Positions 35,368-47,968 of a stretch of 64,000 nucleotides of DNA are shown here, one piece after another. A program made the position numbers and the translations under genes. The notes under the pieces were generated by a model. That model was not told where the DNA came from and did not search any database. It was given only the letters and a program-made list of their open reading frames with translations. How positions within the stretch are numbered: position 1 is the first letter of the stretch; each line of letters opens with the position of its first letter. The DNA comes from Phoronis australis (Eukaryota; Phoronida; Phoronidae), in the NCBI GenBank assembly GCA_002633005.1, contig NMRA01000333.1, positions 1 through 64,000 on the forward strand. Reading direction: 5' to 3'.

Positions 35368-35940
35368 ATTTCCCATGGTCATGACGATGGGTACCTAGCC
35401 TTGACAAGCACATCAAAATTGACATTCACACCAACGTTCATGCTTTCGTCAACTAAAAATGTAAATCAATTTCTTCCTTAACCTAATAAAACCCACACTT
35501 TCATTTGTTAACTGTGGCTGTTTTGAAATCCAATATGGCTGCTATTTTACAGCATTAAAAAAACAACTGTACCCTTTAGTCTAAATTGCAAACATGTAGT
35601 ATTTGACAACAGTGGCACTTTTTAAGCCGAGCAAGGAAAACTAGGCCATTTCCACTGAGACTCTGGCAGCCATTTTGAAATGCAATATGGCTGCGGTCAC
35701 CATTCTAATCGTAGAAACACTCGCTACATGAACTCATTCTGACTCGTTTTGTACTATTCGAAGTTAAAAATTATGATAAACAACGTAAAATGTACAGCGT
35801 AAAATTGCCGAGTCAGCATTTTAGGTAGTTACTATGGTGATAACGATTAGGTACTGAGCCTAGCTGCAATAAGCACATCAAAACTGACTGGTAGTCACTA
35901 ATTTTCATGCTTTCTTCAAAAAGTGAAGGTCCTTAACTGC
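35368..35940 (+). repeat. Diverged tandem duplication near the GPCR 3' side
   Basis: ATGGT-ATGACGAT-GGTACCTAGCC...AAGCACATCAAAA-TGAC at 35380 is repeated at about 35832. TTTTGAAAT-CAATATGGCTGC at 35520 recurs at about 35672. Confidence 0.6.
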
Positions 35941-36290
35941 CCCTTTAATTTATTCAACACGTAGTCGCTAAGACGTATGAACTTCTTCAGTGCAATCTTC
36001 CTGCAAAGCGGGTCTATTTTCATATTGCTAATTACGAATGAGTTGTTTACTTGCTCTGTACTTCAAAATTCCGTTACAAAAGATTCCGGGAGGGCATCAT
36101 TAGCTATTTCGTATTCTTGGCGTTTGCAGTAATACGTCAATTCTCGGGTTGTCACCCAAAGTCCAGCGTAGAGAGCAAATGTAGTCGCTTCACCTCATCT
36201 CCTAACAAGATACTATCACCGTAATAAAACTCCAATCAACACCACCGTTTTCTTAAAGGAAGTAGTGCACTCCGGAGGGTTTTGATTGGC

Positions 36291-37472
36291 TTAAACGACG
36301 GACGTCTTTGTGCGTGATCCCTCGTCCTGGGAACCTGAAGACAATGTCCAGTTTTTAGCGGCAGGTGGCCGACATTTGAAAAGAGCAACAAACTCCTTTC
36401 GCATGTGAGAACTACCAGCGGAGTACACCACGGGGTTTAACGCATGTTGCAGATACGTCATCCAGGTTACAAAATTGCTTACCGGGGTTGAAATGTCTTC
36501 TATTGCGACGTCGTCTCTCAATAAAATACACACGTACGTTACCAAAGGCGTCCAGCATGCAAGAAATAACACTACATTTGAAAGTAACATAATTGTGATT
36601 CTCCTTTGCAAAGCATACCTGCGCTTTGATGAAGTCACACCGCACCGAATGGCGTTCTTCAAATTCCTGTTGATGAATATGAAAATTTTAGTATATAGAA
36701 CTGTTAAGATTATGAATCCGCAAAGGGCATACCAGCTTATAATCAATACATCAGCGATGAACAAGTTAATATCCTTGTCTTGAAATTGAATGATGCACAC
36801 TCCTGTCGTCGGTTTGATTTTGTAATCTTCTGTTCGAAATAACATAATAACGAACGCAGACGATGACATAATCCAAATTGTGGAAATGGTCACCTTTACG
36901 GATATGCGTTTCTTTCCTGACGTGCAAATAACAAAATAGCGATCTACACTTAAACATAACATTGTCAAAATTGAGACACAAAGAAAGCATCTCATGGACA
37001 CTATTTGTCCCATACAGACCGGCTTGCTGAGCTCGTAAGTCGGGTCAATAGACAACGTGATCGAGATCGGCATAGAATAGACGGCAACTCCGAGGTCCGC
37101 GCACGCCATGTTGAATATCAGAACAAACATGTTGTTATTAGTGTTGATGCGTGAGGACGTAGTTGCCGCCAGTTTCCTTGACTGCCACCGTCGATACACC
37201 ACAAGACATACCAATATGTTACCCACAATTGCCATCAACATAATGGGTAGTTGGAATGGTAGTGTGTACATCCAGTAAGGTTCTATTGTTCTTTGAGTAA
37301 CGTTAGGTGCCGCCATTATGCTATCTCTTGTCAGTTCGCACCAAAATAGCTCAATGTTTGGTTGGTCGCTCTTACAATCAATATTCCGTACACTGTTGAG
37401 CGTCTGTTCTTGAACAAACTTTTGCTCTACGCCGAAATTTAGCCTTGTTGCGTTTGTGGCGCCCCGAGTCAT
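36291..37472 (-). CDS. Orphan class A (rhodopsin-like) GPCR
   Basis: An intact 393-residue receptor read from the first ATG in frame (37470-37472); a later ATG at residue 53 is an alternative start. It shows N1.50 in GN85, D2.50 at 126 (NMACADL), C153 at the top of TM3, DRY at 177-179, W4.50 at 200, CWTP at 306-309 in TM6 and NPVVY at 346-350 in TM7. The N-terminus carries N-glycosylation sequons (NAT, NVT). The lysine that binds retinal in opsins is absent (Tyr340 at that place), so it is not an opsin. It is single-exon and lies head-to-head with its disrupted paralogue 4.7 kb away. Similarity is to amine/melatonin-like orphan receptors in general; the ligand cannot be named. A minus-strand AATAAA lies near 35947. 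Confidence 0.93.
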   Translation of the reverse strand: MTRGATNATRLNFGVEQKFVQEQTLNSVRNIDCKSDQPNIELFWCELTRDSIMAAPNVTQRTIEPYWMYTLPFQLPIMLMAIVGNILVCLVVYRRWQSRKLAATTSSRINTNNNMFVLIFNMACADLGVAVYSMPISITLSIDPTYELSKPVCMGQIVSMRCFLCVSILTMLCLSVDRYFVICTSGKKRISVKVTISTIWIMSSSAFVIMLFRTEDYKIKPTTGVCIIQFQDKDINLFIADVLIISWYALCGFIILTVLYTKIFIFINRNLKNAIRCGVTSSKRRYALQRRITIMLLSNVVLFLACWTPLVTYVCILLRDDVAIEDISTPVSNFVTWMTYLQHALNPVVYSAGSSHMRKEFVALFKCRPPAAKNWTLSSGSQDEGSRTKTSVV

Positions 37473-38878
37473 CACAGACAATAAGTACTCGTTGTTGGTA
37501 CCGCTTAGAATCGGAAGGCGACCTGCTTACCAGGATGTGTTCCGGGTCACTTGACCTGTAAATGGAAACTTCATAAAAGAACAAATGCGATCTGAAGCAG
37601 CTAATGAGGGGTCTGTCACAGTACGTGCCAGCTGTTTTACGAAACTTGTTCAAACTATATCACGTCACTATTTAAAAGGTTTTACCCGCCAGAAACTTCC
37701 AGTCACGCACGTTGCAGACGCCAGGACGCTTGGCTAAACGCAGAGACTGATGGTTCAAGGACACTGACTGCGGGACATTTTCATTCTAAAAAAAACAACG
37801 CTATAAACAGAGCAGAGCGTAAATTTACTCAATTTGTCCTTTGTGCTGAGAGCTGTGCCTAACGAAATCTTGGCAAGTTTGCTGTTTGTTTTTGTCAGAA
37901 TAAATATTGATTAAGTAATTAGTAAGAATAGATCCATTTTAAGTTGCCCAAAATTTGTGCATATGTACTTTTAAATCATGGGGTCAGACTTGTTGACATG
38001 TATTTTAACGTCAAAATCTATTTTTAGATGGTGTTTACAACTTTGGGTTCTGGGGTCAAAGTACTCTAGAGATTCTAGAATGTTCTGAGAACAAATTGTA
38101 ACAGCCAATAATACGAGTGGATATGATCATGTGGTTTTTATTAGCCAATCACTAAATNTTTACGGTAGAGCAAAAAGTTCGTTTGACTTCCTGTTTTAAA
38201 TAGCACATAATTGGAAGAGTAAACATTTTCCTTCGTTAAAATCTCAAATTCAACAATCTTCAAAACGTGAGATACTGAAATCTTCGCAACATTTGAATTT
38301 TCAAGATAACTGAATTACAGAACACAGGCAATATTTCCGTTTTTATATTTCTCAAATTCCAAGCACTGCTTACGATTTTACATAAAAGGGTCTCAAAATA
38401 GGCTTAGAAATTCATAAAAACAGGGCTGATCACTCACATGTAGGTAAAAACTACTGCCAGTACATTTGAGATTGAGACGACTATTACCACAAATTTATCA
38501 ACCAAAATAATTTTTGTAGTGTGACCTAAACAAAAGATTATTTACCATAAATGACACCTTTTCAAATTAAGAATAGGTAGGCCTATTTACAATTGAATGT
38601 TTGGAACTGGGATAGGTTTTCAACTTTTCTTTTGTTTGTGAAGTTCCCGTGATGAAATTTGATTTGTGGCAAATGGTTCATTGTGGTGGTAAGACATATA
38701 CGGCTATATTTCTTTGAGCACTGTTAAATGTACATGTAACTGACAGTGACAATTTCCTTAATTTTCTCGTGGGCTCAACATTATTTACATCATCAGCTTG
38801 GTCTCTTTTTCTTTTTTTAAGAGCTCTTTAACTTTTGTTATATCCGTTAAGTGTCTATAACACTGCTTGTGATAGAAG

Positions 38879-39143
38879 CATGCGCGCACCAAGCCCAAAA
38901 ATGGGGGGCTCGAGTTTTTGAGAATGTGGACATTTATTGAGATTCACAGGGTACTTCAGAGCAACGATTTGTGCGTTTGCCGAATTTTGGTAGTTCTTGC
39001 CTTTTTAGTGAACTTTTGTCTTGTTGTCTACTGTTTTGGGGTTTTTGTTTCTCTGGGGCTGACCTTTTTACTCACTTTACCAAATGGAGAGGCTATTTCA
39101 AGCCCCCGAGCCTCCCCCCCCCTCACCTCTGGGTGAGCGCATG
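38879..39143. mobile_element. MITE copy 1 (TIR CATGCGCGCACC)
   Basis: Ends CATGCGCGCACC and GGGTGAGCGCATG. The interior shares GAGAATGTGGAC, TTTTGTCTTG and TTTGTTTCTCTGGGG with the copies at 44562 and 49525. Its 72-codon ORF is incidental. Confidence 0.75.
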
Positions 39144-41914
39144 ACAAGAGCTCTGTTTTTCCGCAAAAACTTAAAAACTTATCAGCGATTATACTACTCT
39201 TGCACTCAATGTTGATAGTTTTTTTTTTGCAGTAGCCTTAGACCAGATAATATCTAAAAATTCCAGCTCAGAAATTTGAGCAGAACCTGACACATGAATG
39301 CTGCAAGGGACAGACATCTTGCCAGTCTATTGTGAAGTTGCACATTCGTTCAATAATCCATGGTTTCAGCAGAGTCCTAGCTGTTCCACAACTGTTCTTT
39401 GCGAAACACAAAATGATTCAGGAATGTGCCAAGAATTTTTTCAGTACGATGCCACCCGTGGCCACTTGATTTGACTTTCCTCAATTCCTAACTGCTGCCT
39501 GCTGGTTTTTGAGCCTTGGTCCTTGGTAATTGCCTATTACTTGCACACCCATCCAAGAATTGATACTATCCAATGTAGTCAGTAGCAGTAAAAAGGCTAG
39601 CTAAGCCAGCAGGATAACATCAGCTGACGGTCTGGTGATGATTTGTTTTCATGCCAAGCAGACGACTTTTGAAGGGGAAAGGTATGAACACAACATTTTT
39701 CTGACATTTGATTGGTTGTTCGGATTATTTTGCACTGACACCTGGTGGCTAACACATTAGTTGAGGTTATATGTTTTCCAAGTTTTAAATTAAATTTCTA
39801 ACTAAACGTGCAAGTGTATTCTTGGGATTTTTTTTTTCTTTTAAACATTTGTAGATGGGTTTAATGCAAAGTTCCCGTTGCCCCCCAGAAAGTGGCAACG
39901 GAGGTGAAAGATAGGAGAGCTGGGATTATGGCCTAACCGAGGAACCTTAATCCGGCACTGGCCAAATAAAAAATTTGGTCTGGGATAAAAAACGATGGCT
40001 GTCGAAAGGCGATAAAAGAATAGGTACGCATGCGCTCAGCGGAGTTCAAATTAAGGTCAGTGCTACTTGGTTGGCAATATTTCAGACTTTTCGGGGGACA
40101 AGAGACTAGAGAATGCAAGGGCAGGCGTTTTCGGGGATGTTTGCACCTGGATCAAAGATTAGTTTTCGTTTCAATTTAACGTACAAAATTCCTTTTAATT
40201 TGAATGTTGACCGTGTTATTCCAATGTAGCTAAACTTTCTCTATCCGCTCGTGGCTCCGGCCTGCCCCTGCGCGAAACTTTTCTCTCACGCATGCTATTC
40301 CCTCATGGACGCATATTTCCCCACTCACGCACCACCCTTCGAATCTCACAAACTTATTTCTTTGCGGGCAAACACACCAACACACCACGTGATGCTAGTT
40401 CCCCTCTCACGGGAAAACTCGTCGATCTCTAGCAGATGAAATATTTTCGTTACGTCTTGCGATTGGTGTTTCATTTTGTTATTACTTTAATATTGTAAAA
40501 TTCAATAGAAATTGCCTTTATTCACTATTTAATGCAAAATTGTCCAGTATTAACAATTTATATTGAAATATTATTGATATTTTACCAATACTCCTGTTCA
40601 CGGGATCTCGGCATACGAGCACAACTAACGTGTATAGTTGAGCGCTAAGTGAGCTCAATAGCATTTATGTTATTTTCTTAACAACCTTTGTCATTAAATG
40701 TTTTTTTTTATTTCTTTATATTAAAGGCGGAAGAGGTCACGGACAACTGTTTTTTTCGCGGAAATTTTGTACCAGATTACGTGAAGAGACCCGGGAAATG
40801 GGACAGGCGTGCAAGCGGACAATAACAATGTACGGGAGCAGGGTTGATCTGTGAGCAACCAAAAATGTCCATGAGACGCAAACAGTGGCACGAGAGTGGG
40901 GAATACATGCTATGCGTCCGTGAGAGCAGAATGTCGTGCTGCGTGAGGTGAGAGTTTTGTCCGCAGACATGACCTAACCCCACTCGAACATTGAAGTCTA
41001 AGTGCCTTGTATTCGTCAAACTCAATCAGATGCAGCAATTTTTGTACTGAAAACCATGCGTAGTTTGAGAAAGACGAGGAAATATCTCGTAACAGTAGCA
41101 AGACACAATTCTCTTGAATGTCACTCCTTTTTAATGGTTTCCTTATTTTAGAGGGAGCGGTGGGTCCCATTCCCGGTTCCCAGTTATTTTTTTGCCCTTT
41201 TCCCCCGATGTCAAATTCGTTTCGATCCCAGTCCCAATAAATTTCCATACCGAAACACGGCAATTTTCTGCTCGCATTTCTCGAATCACGCCTCACGGCC
41301 ACAAAAAGGGCCCGGTTGCCATTCTCTAAAAAGTCTTTTCCCCTCTTATCGAATGGGCTGTCTACACTCGAAAAAATTTGTTTTGTAAGTAAACCAAACT
41401 TGGGGCGTGCTGATATTCTTTGTTTGATCATTTTGACTGTATCCTTCTTGGTCCGCTGCGCATAAAAACTCGAGAGCCGCTGTCCCAAAGCAAATTATCT
41501 CAAGAAGAATGTTTCGCAGATGAAGGTATATAACGGTGAAAGTCATTTTTATTGCCTATGAATTGTTTAAAATTTCGTTGTACAGTATGCGAAAGAGAAA
41601 ACAAAAATCATTCTCTCTCATCAATCCGTAATATTTTCAAAGTTCTGCCAAAAAACCTTCAGGAAATGTACGCCGTCTAAGGAACGTCATCCATTGTGGG
41701 TGTCCATGGTCAGTTACAAACAAGGTTACCTTTCTGTACTATGCAGAATTAAGTTCCAGGATATTCCTTAGGCACCAACACCCAGTGACATTGTTATTAT
41801 AGAATATGGACACCAAACGCGTAAAGTTTTGCTCGGGTGTATGTTAATTGGCATTTTGCTGGCATCGTCTGTTAGCTTCTTTGTAATCCCCGTTGCTGTA
41901 TAAATTCACGTGAG

Positions 41915-41998
41915 TGACGTCACCACTAAACAGCCCAATTTTGTTATGGGGTAAATACCCCTATAAAGATTCTTCCCCACGGTTTCGGTAATGAGTCA
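41915..41998 (+). promoter_or_regulatory. Promoter-like cluster of the 42161 receptor
   Basis: CRE TGACGTCA (41915-41922), TATAAAG (41962-41968) and AP-1 TGAGTCA (41992-41998) within 250 bases of the ATG. TATAAAT also precedes the CRE. On the paralogue's strand a TGACGTGA with a TTTTAAATA box lies at 37661-37677, a similar pairing. Confidence 0.4.
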
Positions 41999-42160
41999 GC
42001 GCGCGAAACCTGCGCTGTCCGATGATAACGTTCAAAGGTAATTTTGAAACCGCGACGGCAAGGTGCAGGTGCATTTCCATATGAGCGCGTGGAATACACT
42101 GACATTTTGGTTTTCGTTCACAACAGCTTCACTCAAAAATTAATCGGCTAATTCCCAACG

Positions 42161-43290
42161 ATGAGTCACCGTGACAAGAACTGTTCTAGAAGCGTCTTCT
42201 GTGGAACTTCTGGTGACAATGACAAATGGATAGAACCATTCTGGATGTACACATTACCTTTCCAGTTACCTATAGGGTTTATGGCAATTGTAGGTAATGT
42301 ATTGGTATGCCTTGTGGTGTATCGACGGTGGCGAGAACAGAAAATGTCAACGAATACCCGAAGCTTACACTCACTTCATGGGGGCGCTAATAACAACATG
42401 TTTGTTCTGATATTCAATATGGCGTGCGCGGACCTCGGCGTTGGCCTCATTTCTATGCCGATTTCGATCATGTTGTCCGTAAACCCGACCTACAAGCTCG
42501 GCATGCCCATCTGTTTAATGCAGGTCGTAGCAATGAGGTGATTTCTGTGTGTGTGTCAGTTTTTACTATGTTTTGTCTGAGTCTGGACCGTTATTTTATT
42601 ATCTGCACGTCAGGCAAGAAACGCTTACCTATGAAACTGACCATTGTCCTCATATGGATAACGTCTTCGTCTGGATTTTTTTTATTGTTATTTCGAGCGG
42701 AAGATTTCAAAGCTCGACCTGCGCTTACACTTTGTATAATTCAATTCAAAGACGAGGATATTAACTTGCTTTTCGGCGACGTGTCCATCATAGCTAGGTA
42801 CGCAACTTACGGATTTGTAAGCCTAGCGGTTATCTATACAAAATTGTTCTTATTTATACAAAATAACCTGAAGAACGGAGTTGCGCTGGGAGTGACAACT
42901 TCAAAACACAGTTACACTTTGCAAAGGAGAGTAGCCTTTGTGTTCCTAACCTGTGTTGTGTTATTTTATGCCAGCTGGGTTTCTATGGTAACGTGTTTAT
43001 GTGTCGTGATGAGGGACGACGTCTTCATAGAGGACATGCCAACAGCAATAAGCATTTTCGTCACCTGGATGACATATCTGCAGAGTGCTCTTAATCCTGT
43101 GGTGTACTCCGTAGGTAGTTCTCGCATGCGAAAGGGGTTAGTGGCGTTATTGAAATGTCGTCCGGTTGTTGTAAACTGTACGTCTACGGTATGCCAGGAT
43201 GATCAACGACAGTGGAGAAAATCGTGTGGTGCCGACATCAGTACAAAACACGTTTTACGGAAACGGTGGCCTCGTCGAGTAAATACTTGA
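42161..43290 (+). pseudogene. Class A (rhodopsin-like) GPCR, paralogue of the receptor at 36291, interrupted
   Basis: The first frame (42161-42541) gives the N-terminus, TM1 with GN, TM2 with NMACADL and the start of TM3. It stops at TGA 42539-42541. The following frame (from about 42550) gives the rest of TM3 with DRY (LSLDRYF), TM4-TM7 and NPVVY, ending at 43290. Against the paralogue, a Cys codon has become TGA, and two extra bases lie in the TG run at 42546-42556. The remaining ~370 residues are well conserved, with no other break, so loss is recent, polymorphic, or a sequence error. A TATAAAG (41962-41968), an AP-1 site TGAGTCA (41992-41998) and a CRE (41915-41922) lie upstream, and AATAAA near 43549 lies downstream. 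The ligand is unknown. Confidence 0.88.
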
Positions 43291-44561
43291 TGGGTTTAGG
43301 TCCATGCGTCTGTATTCGAATTGGCACTGCCATAGTTCATGCTCCGGTATAATTCAACTTCTGTTTCTTATATCTCAGTGACATGCAACTGTGACGTAAG
43401 AACTCGAAGTCGATTTATATCTTTTAAGATACAGCTGAGATCGAATGGAAGATTGTATCTAGAAGCGAGCGTAAATTCCTTTCCATGAGGCGGCCAGGCA
43501 TATACATGTTTTTGGATTTGACTTTTGGTTCCTAAACTGATACTTTCGGAATAAACGATCAGGGCTTACCATCTGCAGAAAACTACCGTGGGAATGTATT
43601 TCATTGGCTTCGTTATGTTCTTCTTCGGAACTGAATAAGTTGTCTCAAAATATATGATTTTAACAGAGCTCTTGTAGATGTTTGTGTTACAATTTTCAAA
43701 ACACGTGAGCATACATTAATAAACTCAACATTTTCCTACGCTCTTGCTGTTTTATTTTTTGCGGCAGCCATATAAAGGGCTTGGATTGTAGCTGTCACTG
43801 AATGTAGGTATCAAACGGAGCCGGGATTTAGACCAGCAAACCAACCCATACAAACGACTTAAACAACTGTTAAAGGACGATCTGTATGTTATGATGAACG
43901 CATCATTTAGGACATTATTTAGTATACAAATATTACTCGTGGTCATTGTCGTATTCTATTTTTAGACTTTTGCAAAGCATATTATACAATAAAATTTATC
44001 ACTGACGTCATTTGTTTGAGTGGTCTATCTTATAGGATAGACCGATTAATGAATTTGCAAGTGTGGTATTGTCTGGGCAATACCTTATTAAGTATTCAAT
44101 TTAAGTCCTTTTTTCGAAGCTCATTTATTTGAGAAAAGCTCATTTCAAATGAGAAGGTGTTAAATATTAAATGATTTCAGTTTTGGACAGGTTTTTGCAA
44201 GATGTACTACGCAGATAATTTATACTAAAACGAAGAACCTGTGTTGACAATAATGACGTCACTACAGATCACTTTCCGATATAAATGGGCATGAGACAGG
44301 ATGGGTCCTTGTCAGGTCCATTATTTTGCCTATCTGTTGAAGTTGATTGAGGTAATCTTTAAAGAGGGCGCTAGTGTAGTTACTTTTTAGTTGATTACTT
44401 AATTAACAACAGGTTTCACTTGTTTAATTAGGGGTTATCATATAATAAATTAATTACTGGTTTCATTATTCACTCTCCATCTACGCACAATCTCAAAGCA
44501 TAGCTACCCTTTAAACAAACCCACATTCAATTGTGTGACGGCACTAGCATAGTGTGTTACC

Positions 44562-44808
44562 CATGCGCTCACTCAGCCTAAAATACAAGAGGGCTCGAAT
44601 TTTTGAGAATGTGGACCTTTTACTAAAAAATGTTACTAAAAAACAAAAAACGGGGTACGTTCAGGGCTATGAATTGTGCATTCGCCGAATTCCTGCCTTT
44701 TTAGTTTACTTTTGTCTCGTTTTCTCGGACTTTTTGTTTCTCTGGGGCAGACCTTTTTGCCCACTTCGCCCTCCCCCCTCCCTGCCCCCCACCCGTGGGT
44801 GCGCGCAT
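44562..44808. mobile_element. MITE copy 2 (TIR CATGCGCTCAC)
   Basis: Same family as 38879-39143. Ends CATGCGCTCAC and GGGTGCGCGCAT; the interior carries GAGAATGTGGACCTTTT and GCAGACCTTTTTGCCCACTT. Confidence 0.75.
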
Positions 44809-45059
44809 TTTACCATTTGCTTGGATGGAAATAATGGAGTTTTTAAAGCGTACATGTTTTGAGACATGTAATTAAATTAGTTAAGGTGAAACCTAAACCT
44901 GAGCCTTTCTGGTAGAAATGCGTAAACCCTTTCCAGATAAGTAAAACGCCTACTCTCGTCTGTTTGGAAATATTTTGCTTTTCAAAATCCTCTTAACCTC
45001 CCGATAAAGAAAACAGCTTGATTGATGGATATTTACTCTAGAAAACAGAGTAATCAAAT

Positions 45060-45987
45060 TTACATTCTTCCTCATAAACTCTTGTTACTTCCTTATGTTA
45101 GAACTTTCAAGAAAGAAAATTGGCGTATTGAAACACATCAGTAAATATGTGAACAGAGTAACACTGAAAACCCTTTTCAATGCTATCATTCAACCTCACG
45201 TAGATTGTTGCCTCCCGGTGTGGGGTGTTGCATCAGACAAGGATATGAAAAACCATCCAGATTATCCAAATTAGGGCTGCCCGGATTATTCTGGGAGCTC
45301 GTGTGAGAAATATTAACATTGAAAACCTTCATGCGGAGATTGGAATAATGAAAATACCCACAAGACATAAATTCCTATCAGCTTGTTGTATGTACAAATG
45401 TTTTAGACGTCTTGTCCCAACATACTTTAAGTGCTAGATTTACGATGGCTGCTAATCGCTTTAATACTAGGGCCTCATTGTCATCCAATTTCAAACTTCC
45501 TAGAACCAGAAATGAAACTGTAAAAATTCATTTTCTTACAGCGGGCCTTATTTATGGAACATTCTCCCTTCCTATGCCAAATCTGCACCATGCTTGATAA
45601 GTTTTAAAAGAATTTGAAGAAATCAACTTAACTACGTGTAGCTGTATTTATGTTTATGTATGTATGTATGTATGTATGTATATAATATGTCTTACTTTTA
45701 TTAATTAATTAATTATTGTCTGTTTTATTAAATATTTATATTTTATTTAATCATGTTGTCTTTCTTTTAGTATCTTCTATTTCTTATTTTTATTATTTTG
45801 TTTCATCAGTCTTTCCAGGTTAATTTCTTATTCTTCACTGATTATTTTAATCTTGTCTTTCATTTTGTAATTCTGTTAGTTTGTCTTACTTTCTTTGTAT
45901 GTTTTCACTGAGGGCCCCATGGAAAGCAGTGTAAACTGATGGGGCTACCCTTATTGTAAATATTACATTAATAAATAAATAAATAAG
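45060..45987 (+). mobile_element. Non-LTR retrotransposon, second copy of the same family
   Basis: Contains KIGVLKHISKYVNRVTLKTL, the CLPVWG segment, the CCMYKC segment and the same 3' end (GGGCCCCATGGAAAGCAGTG) with an ATTAATAAATAAATAAATA tail. Frames are broken. A TGTA microsatellite (45655-45680) interrupts the 3' UTR. Confidence 0.82.
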
Positions 45988-46662
45988 GATTATATTCATA
46001 GAAAGTTTTACACAATTTTTTTCTGAAAATGATGGGATAATAAAAGTTAATGAGGATAGTGTCCATTTTGTGAACGTGTTGAAACAGGCATTTAATGACC
46101 ACCATGTTTTGTGAATTTTTTGTGAACATTTTGAGGTACGCGGAGATTCAGAAACATTTACTCTTCACCACATTACAGCACCATTTAATCTTAAATATAA
46201 TGTTAATTTTGAAGCTACCTATACTTTGTCAAAACTTTATTTATAAATATTCTCCGGTAGAGAACAGACAATGACTAGTGATACAAAATTTAAGTACTGA
46301 CTTGTACAATTGACGTACAGTATATAACCGTGGAGAAAGGGAGCCACCAGTGCCGGACGGTCGCTCGTGATAATTAAGTGATTTGACTTCCGGTACGGCA
46401 GGCTATGACAGTGCTGCTAGACTTGAACGATTGCAACATTCTCTGGAGCGTCGAACGGCAGTTGTGAAGTGATTGGTTTCCACTACTTATTCCTATGTTT
46501 TCGTCTGAAACAAGGCTCCGCCTTTTGAATAATAAGTTTTGCTATAACCATAAAACCTATGCTAAGACTGACTCTGCCGTATTCGCCCGATGCTCTGCGA
46601 AGCGACTTGTGGCGGGAAAATGTAGTAAACGCAGTTGGCTCAGAGGCCGTAGTTAAAGGCGA

Positions 46663-47968
46663 AGGCAACCTTTTTTCGTGTCATTTTTAGCAAAAATAAT
46701 GTTCGTTGATTATCCCAGACCTATTTTTCACTTATTTACTGATTTTCGTAATTTAATTAATTACTCGTCGTCTACTCCGGAAGTGACGTTTTGGGAGGCA
46801 AGAATTTCGCGCCAATTTCTTTTCATGTAGTCCGACTGTGAGAGTAGTCGAGTCAGTCCTTGTTCTACCTGGGTTGTGACAAGTTCGGTCGTCGTTTGCT
46901 TTTGCTTACGAGTCAGTCAACATGCCACGCTGTTGCTGCGTACTGGGATGTACTCATTATCGTCTCACGTACAGAGGAAGAACTGTCCCACTTGCCCGAG
47001 TGTCCCGCGACACACTCCCACTGGAGGGTGATCTGAGCACCCAAACTACTTCCATCCCGCCGTGTGACTCCCTCGCCACACACCTGGCACCTTCTAAATA
47101 GCTCCAATACAAGTCCGCAAGTAGGATCACCGATCTCTTCATTGGATGACGAACTGTCCTCTTCACTGAGTGTCGAACTGGGCCTGTATTCACTCCCGCT
47201 ACTCAACATCGCTGCAGGGTTGCTTACAGGTTCTGGGCTAGAGACAACAGCACAGGGCGAATCACTGCTAGTTCCCGGAATATGCACGAAATGGGGTACA
47301 TTCGGAGGCACGGGTGACAGTAGATGAAGTGCCTCCAGTCACTGTATGTAGTGGCCACAGCTCGATCGCGAGGCTTCTCGCTTCAAAAACGCACTTCTCG
47401 AGGTTGGCGACGGGGCACTGCCGGGACGGTATGGTACCCGAGTCAGGCGTTGTTTCGCAGGCCGGGGACGTTCATCAATTCAGCGTACATATCTCCGTCG
47501 TAATCTGACTGCAGAAAATGCTTGCCACACTCTCGGTAACCCTCCACTGCTTTGTACGTTGCCTGTACGGGTAGTGCTGCGTTCTTCACATGAACGAGCT
47601 AGCCAAGTACGGCGAAGTGTGTCATGATCTGTCGGAAAGCGACGCAAGGTACCCAAAGCGCGTGTGAGACCATAATGAGTACATCCCGGCACGTAGCAAC
47701 AGCGTGGCATGTTGACTGACTTGTAAACAAAAGCAAACGACGACCATACTAATCACAACCGAGGTAGAACAATGACTGACTCGACAGCTCTCACAGGCAG
47801 ACTATAATGAAAAGAAATTGGCGCGAAACTCTTGCCTCCCAAAACGTCACTTCCGAGTAGAGGACGAGAAATTAATCAAATTTCGAAAAGCTGTAATTAA
47901 GTGAAAAATGTGTCTGAGATAATCAACGAACCTTATTTTTGCTAAAAGTGACATGAAAAAGGTTGCCT
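46663..47968 (-). mobile_element. Foldback element with 306-bp arms carrying a THAP-coding start
   Basis: Arms 46663-46968 and 47664-47968 are inverted copies. Each contains an ATG followed by MPRCC-x3-GCTHY, the start of a THAP domain, so the coding start lies inside the terminal repeat. The minus strand from 47710 continues RRFPTDHDTLRRTW (THAP-like). Further on it encodes an acidic Ser stretch and a zinc-ribbon-like segment (RCQVCGEG to CVAGHSGKW, about 47110-46965), typical of THAP-type invertebrate elements. Frames between these parts are broken and no catalytic domain is present, so it is non-autonomous. No convincing 8-bp target duplication is visible. Confidence 0.75.

Larger units (their letters stand above)
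31100..36290. other. Intergenic; repeats only
   Basis: Holds the half palindrome (32220), the tandem array (32965), the hairpin (33882) and the duplication at 35.4-35.9 kb. No coding region is recognised. Confidence 0.5.
37480..42160. other. Spacer between the two receptor genes
   Basis: Holds one MITE (38879) and the two presumed promoters. The long minus-strand ORF at 40910-41488 has no recognisable domain and starts at a non-ATG codon. Confidence 0.45.

Noticed and set aside
36291-37472. Opsin identity for the receptor
   Set aside because: The TM7 lysine needed for retinal is Tyr, and the surrounding motif is not opsin-like.
40230-40960. Inverted repeat between 40.25 kb and 40.9 kb sequence rich in CTCACG words
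   Set aside because: Shared words are short and out of order; similarity is not convincing by eye.
40910-41488. Minus-strand ORF of 192 codons
   Set aside because: Non-ATG start, no domain, no splice support, unusual composition for a host protein.
42539-42556. TGA read as selenocysteine, or a 23-base intron, in the second receptor
   Set aside because: The frame also shifts by two bases just after, the paralogue has ordinary Cys, and a 23-base intron is below any known metazoan minimum.
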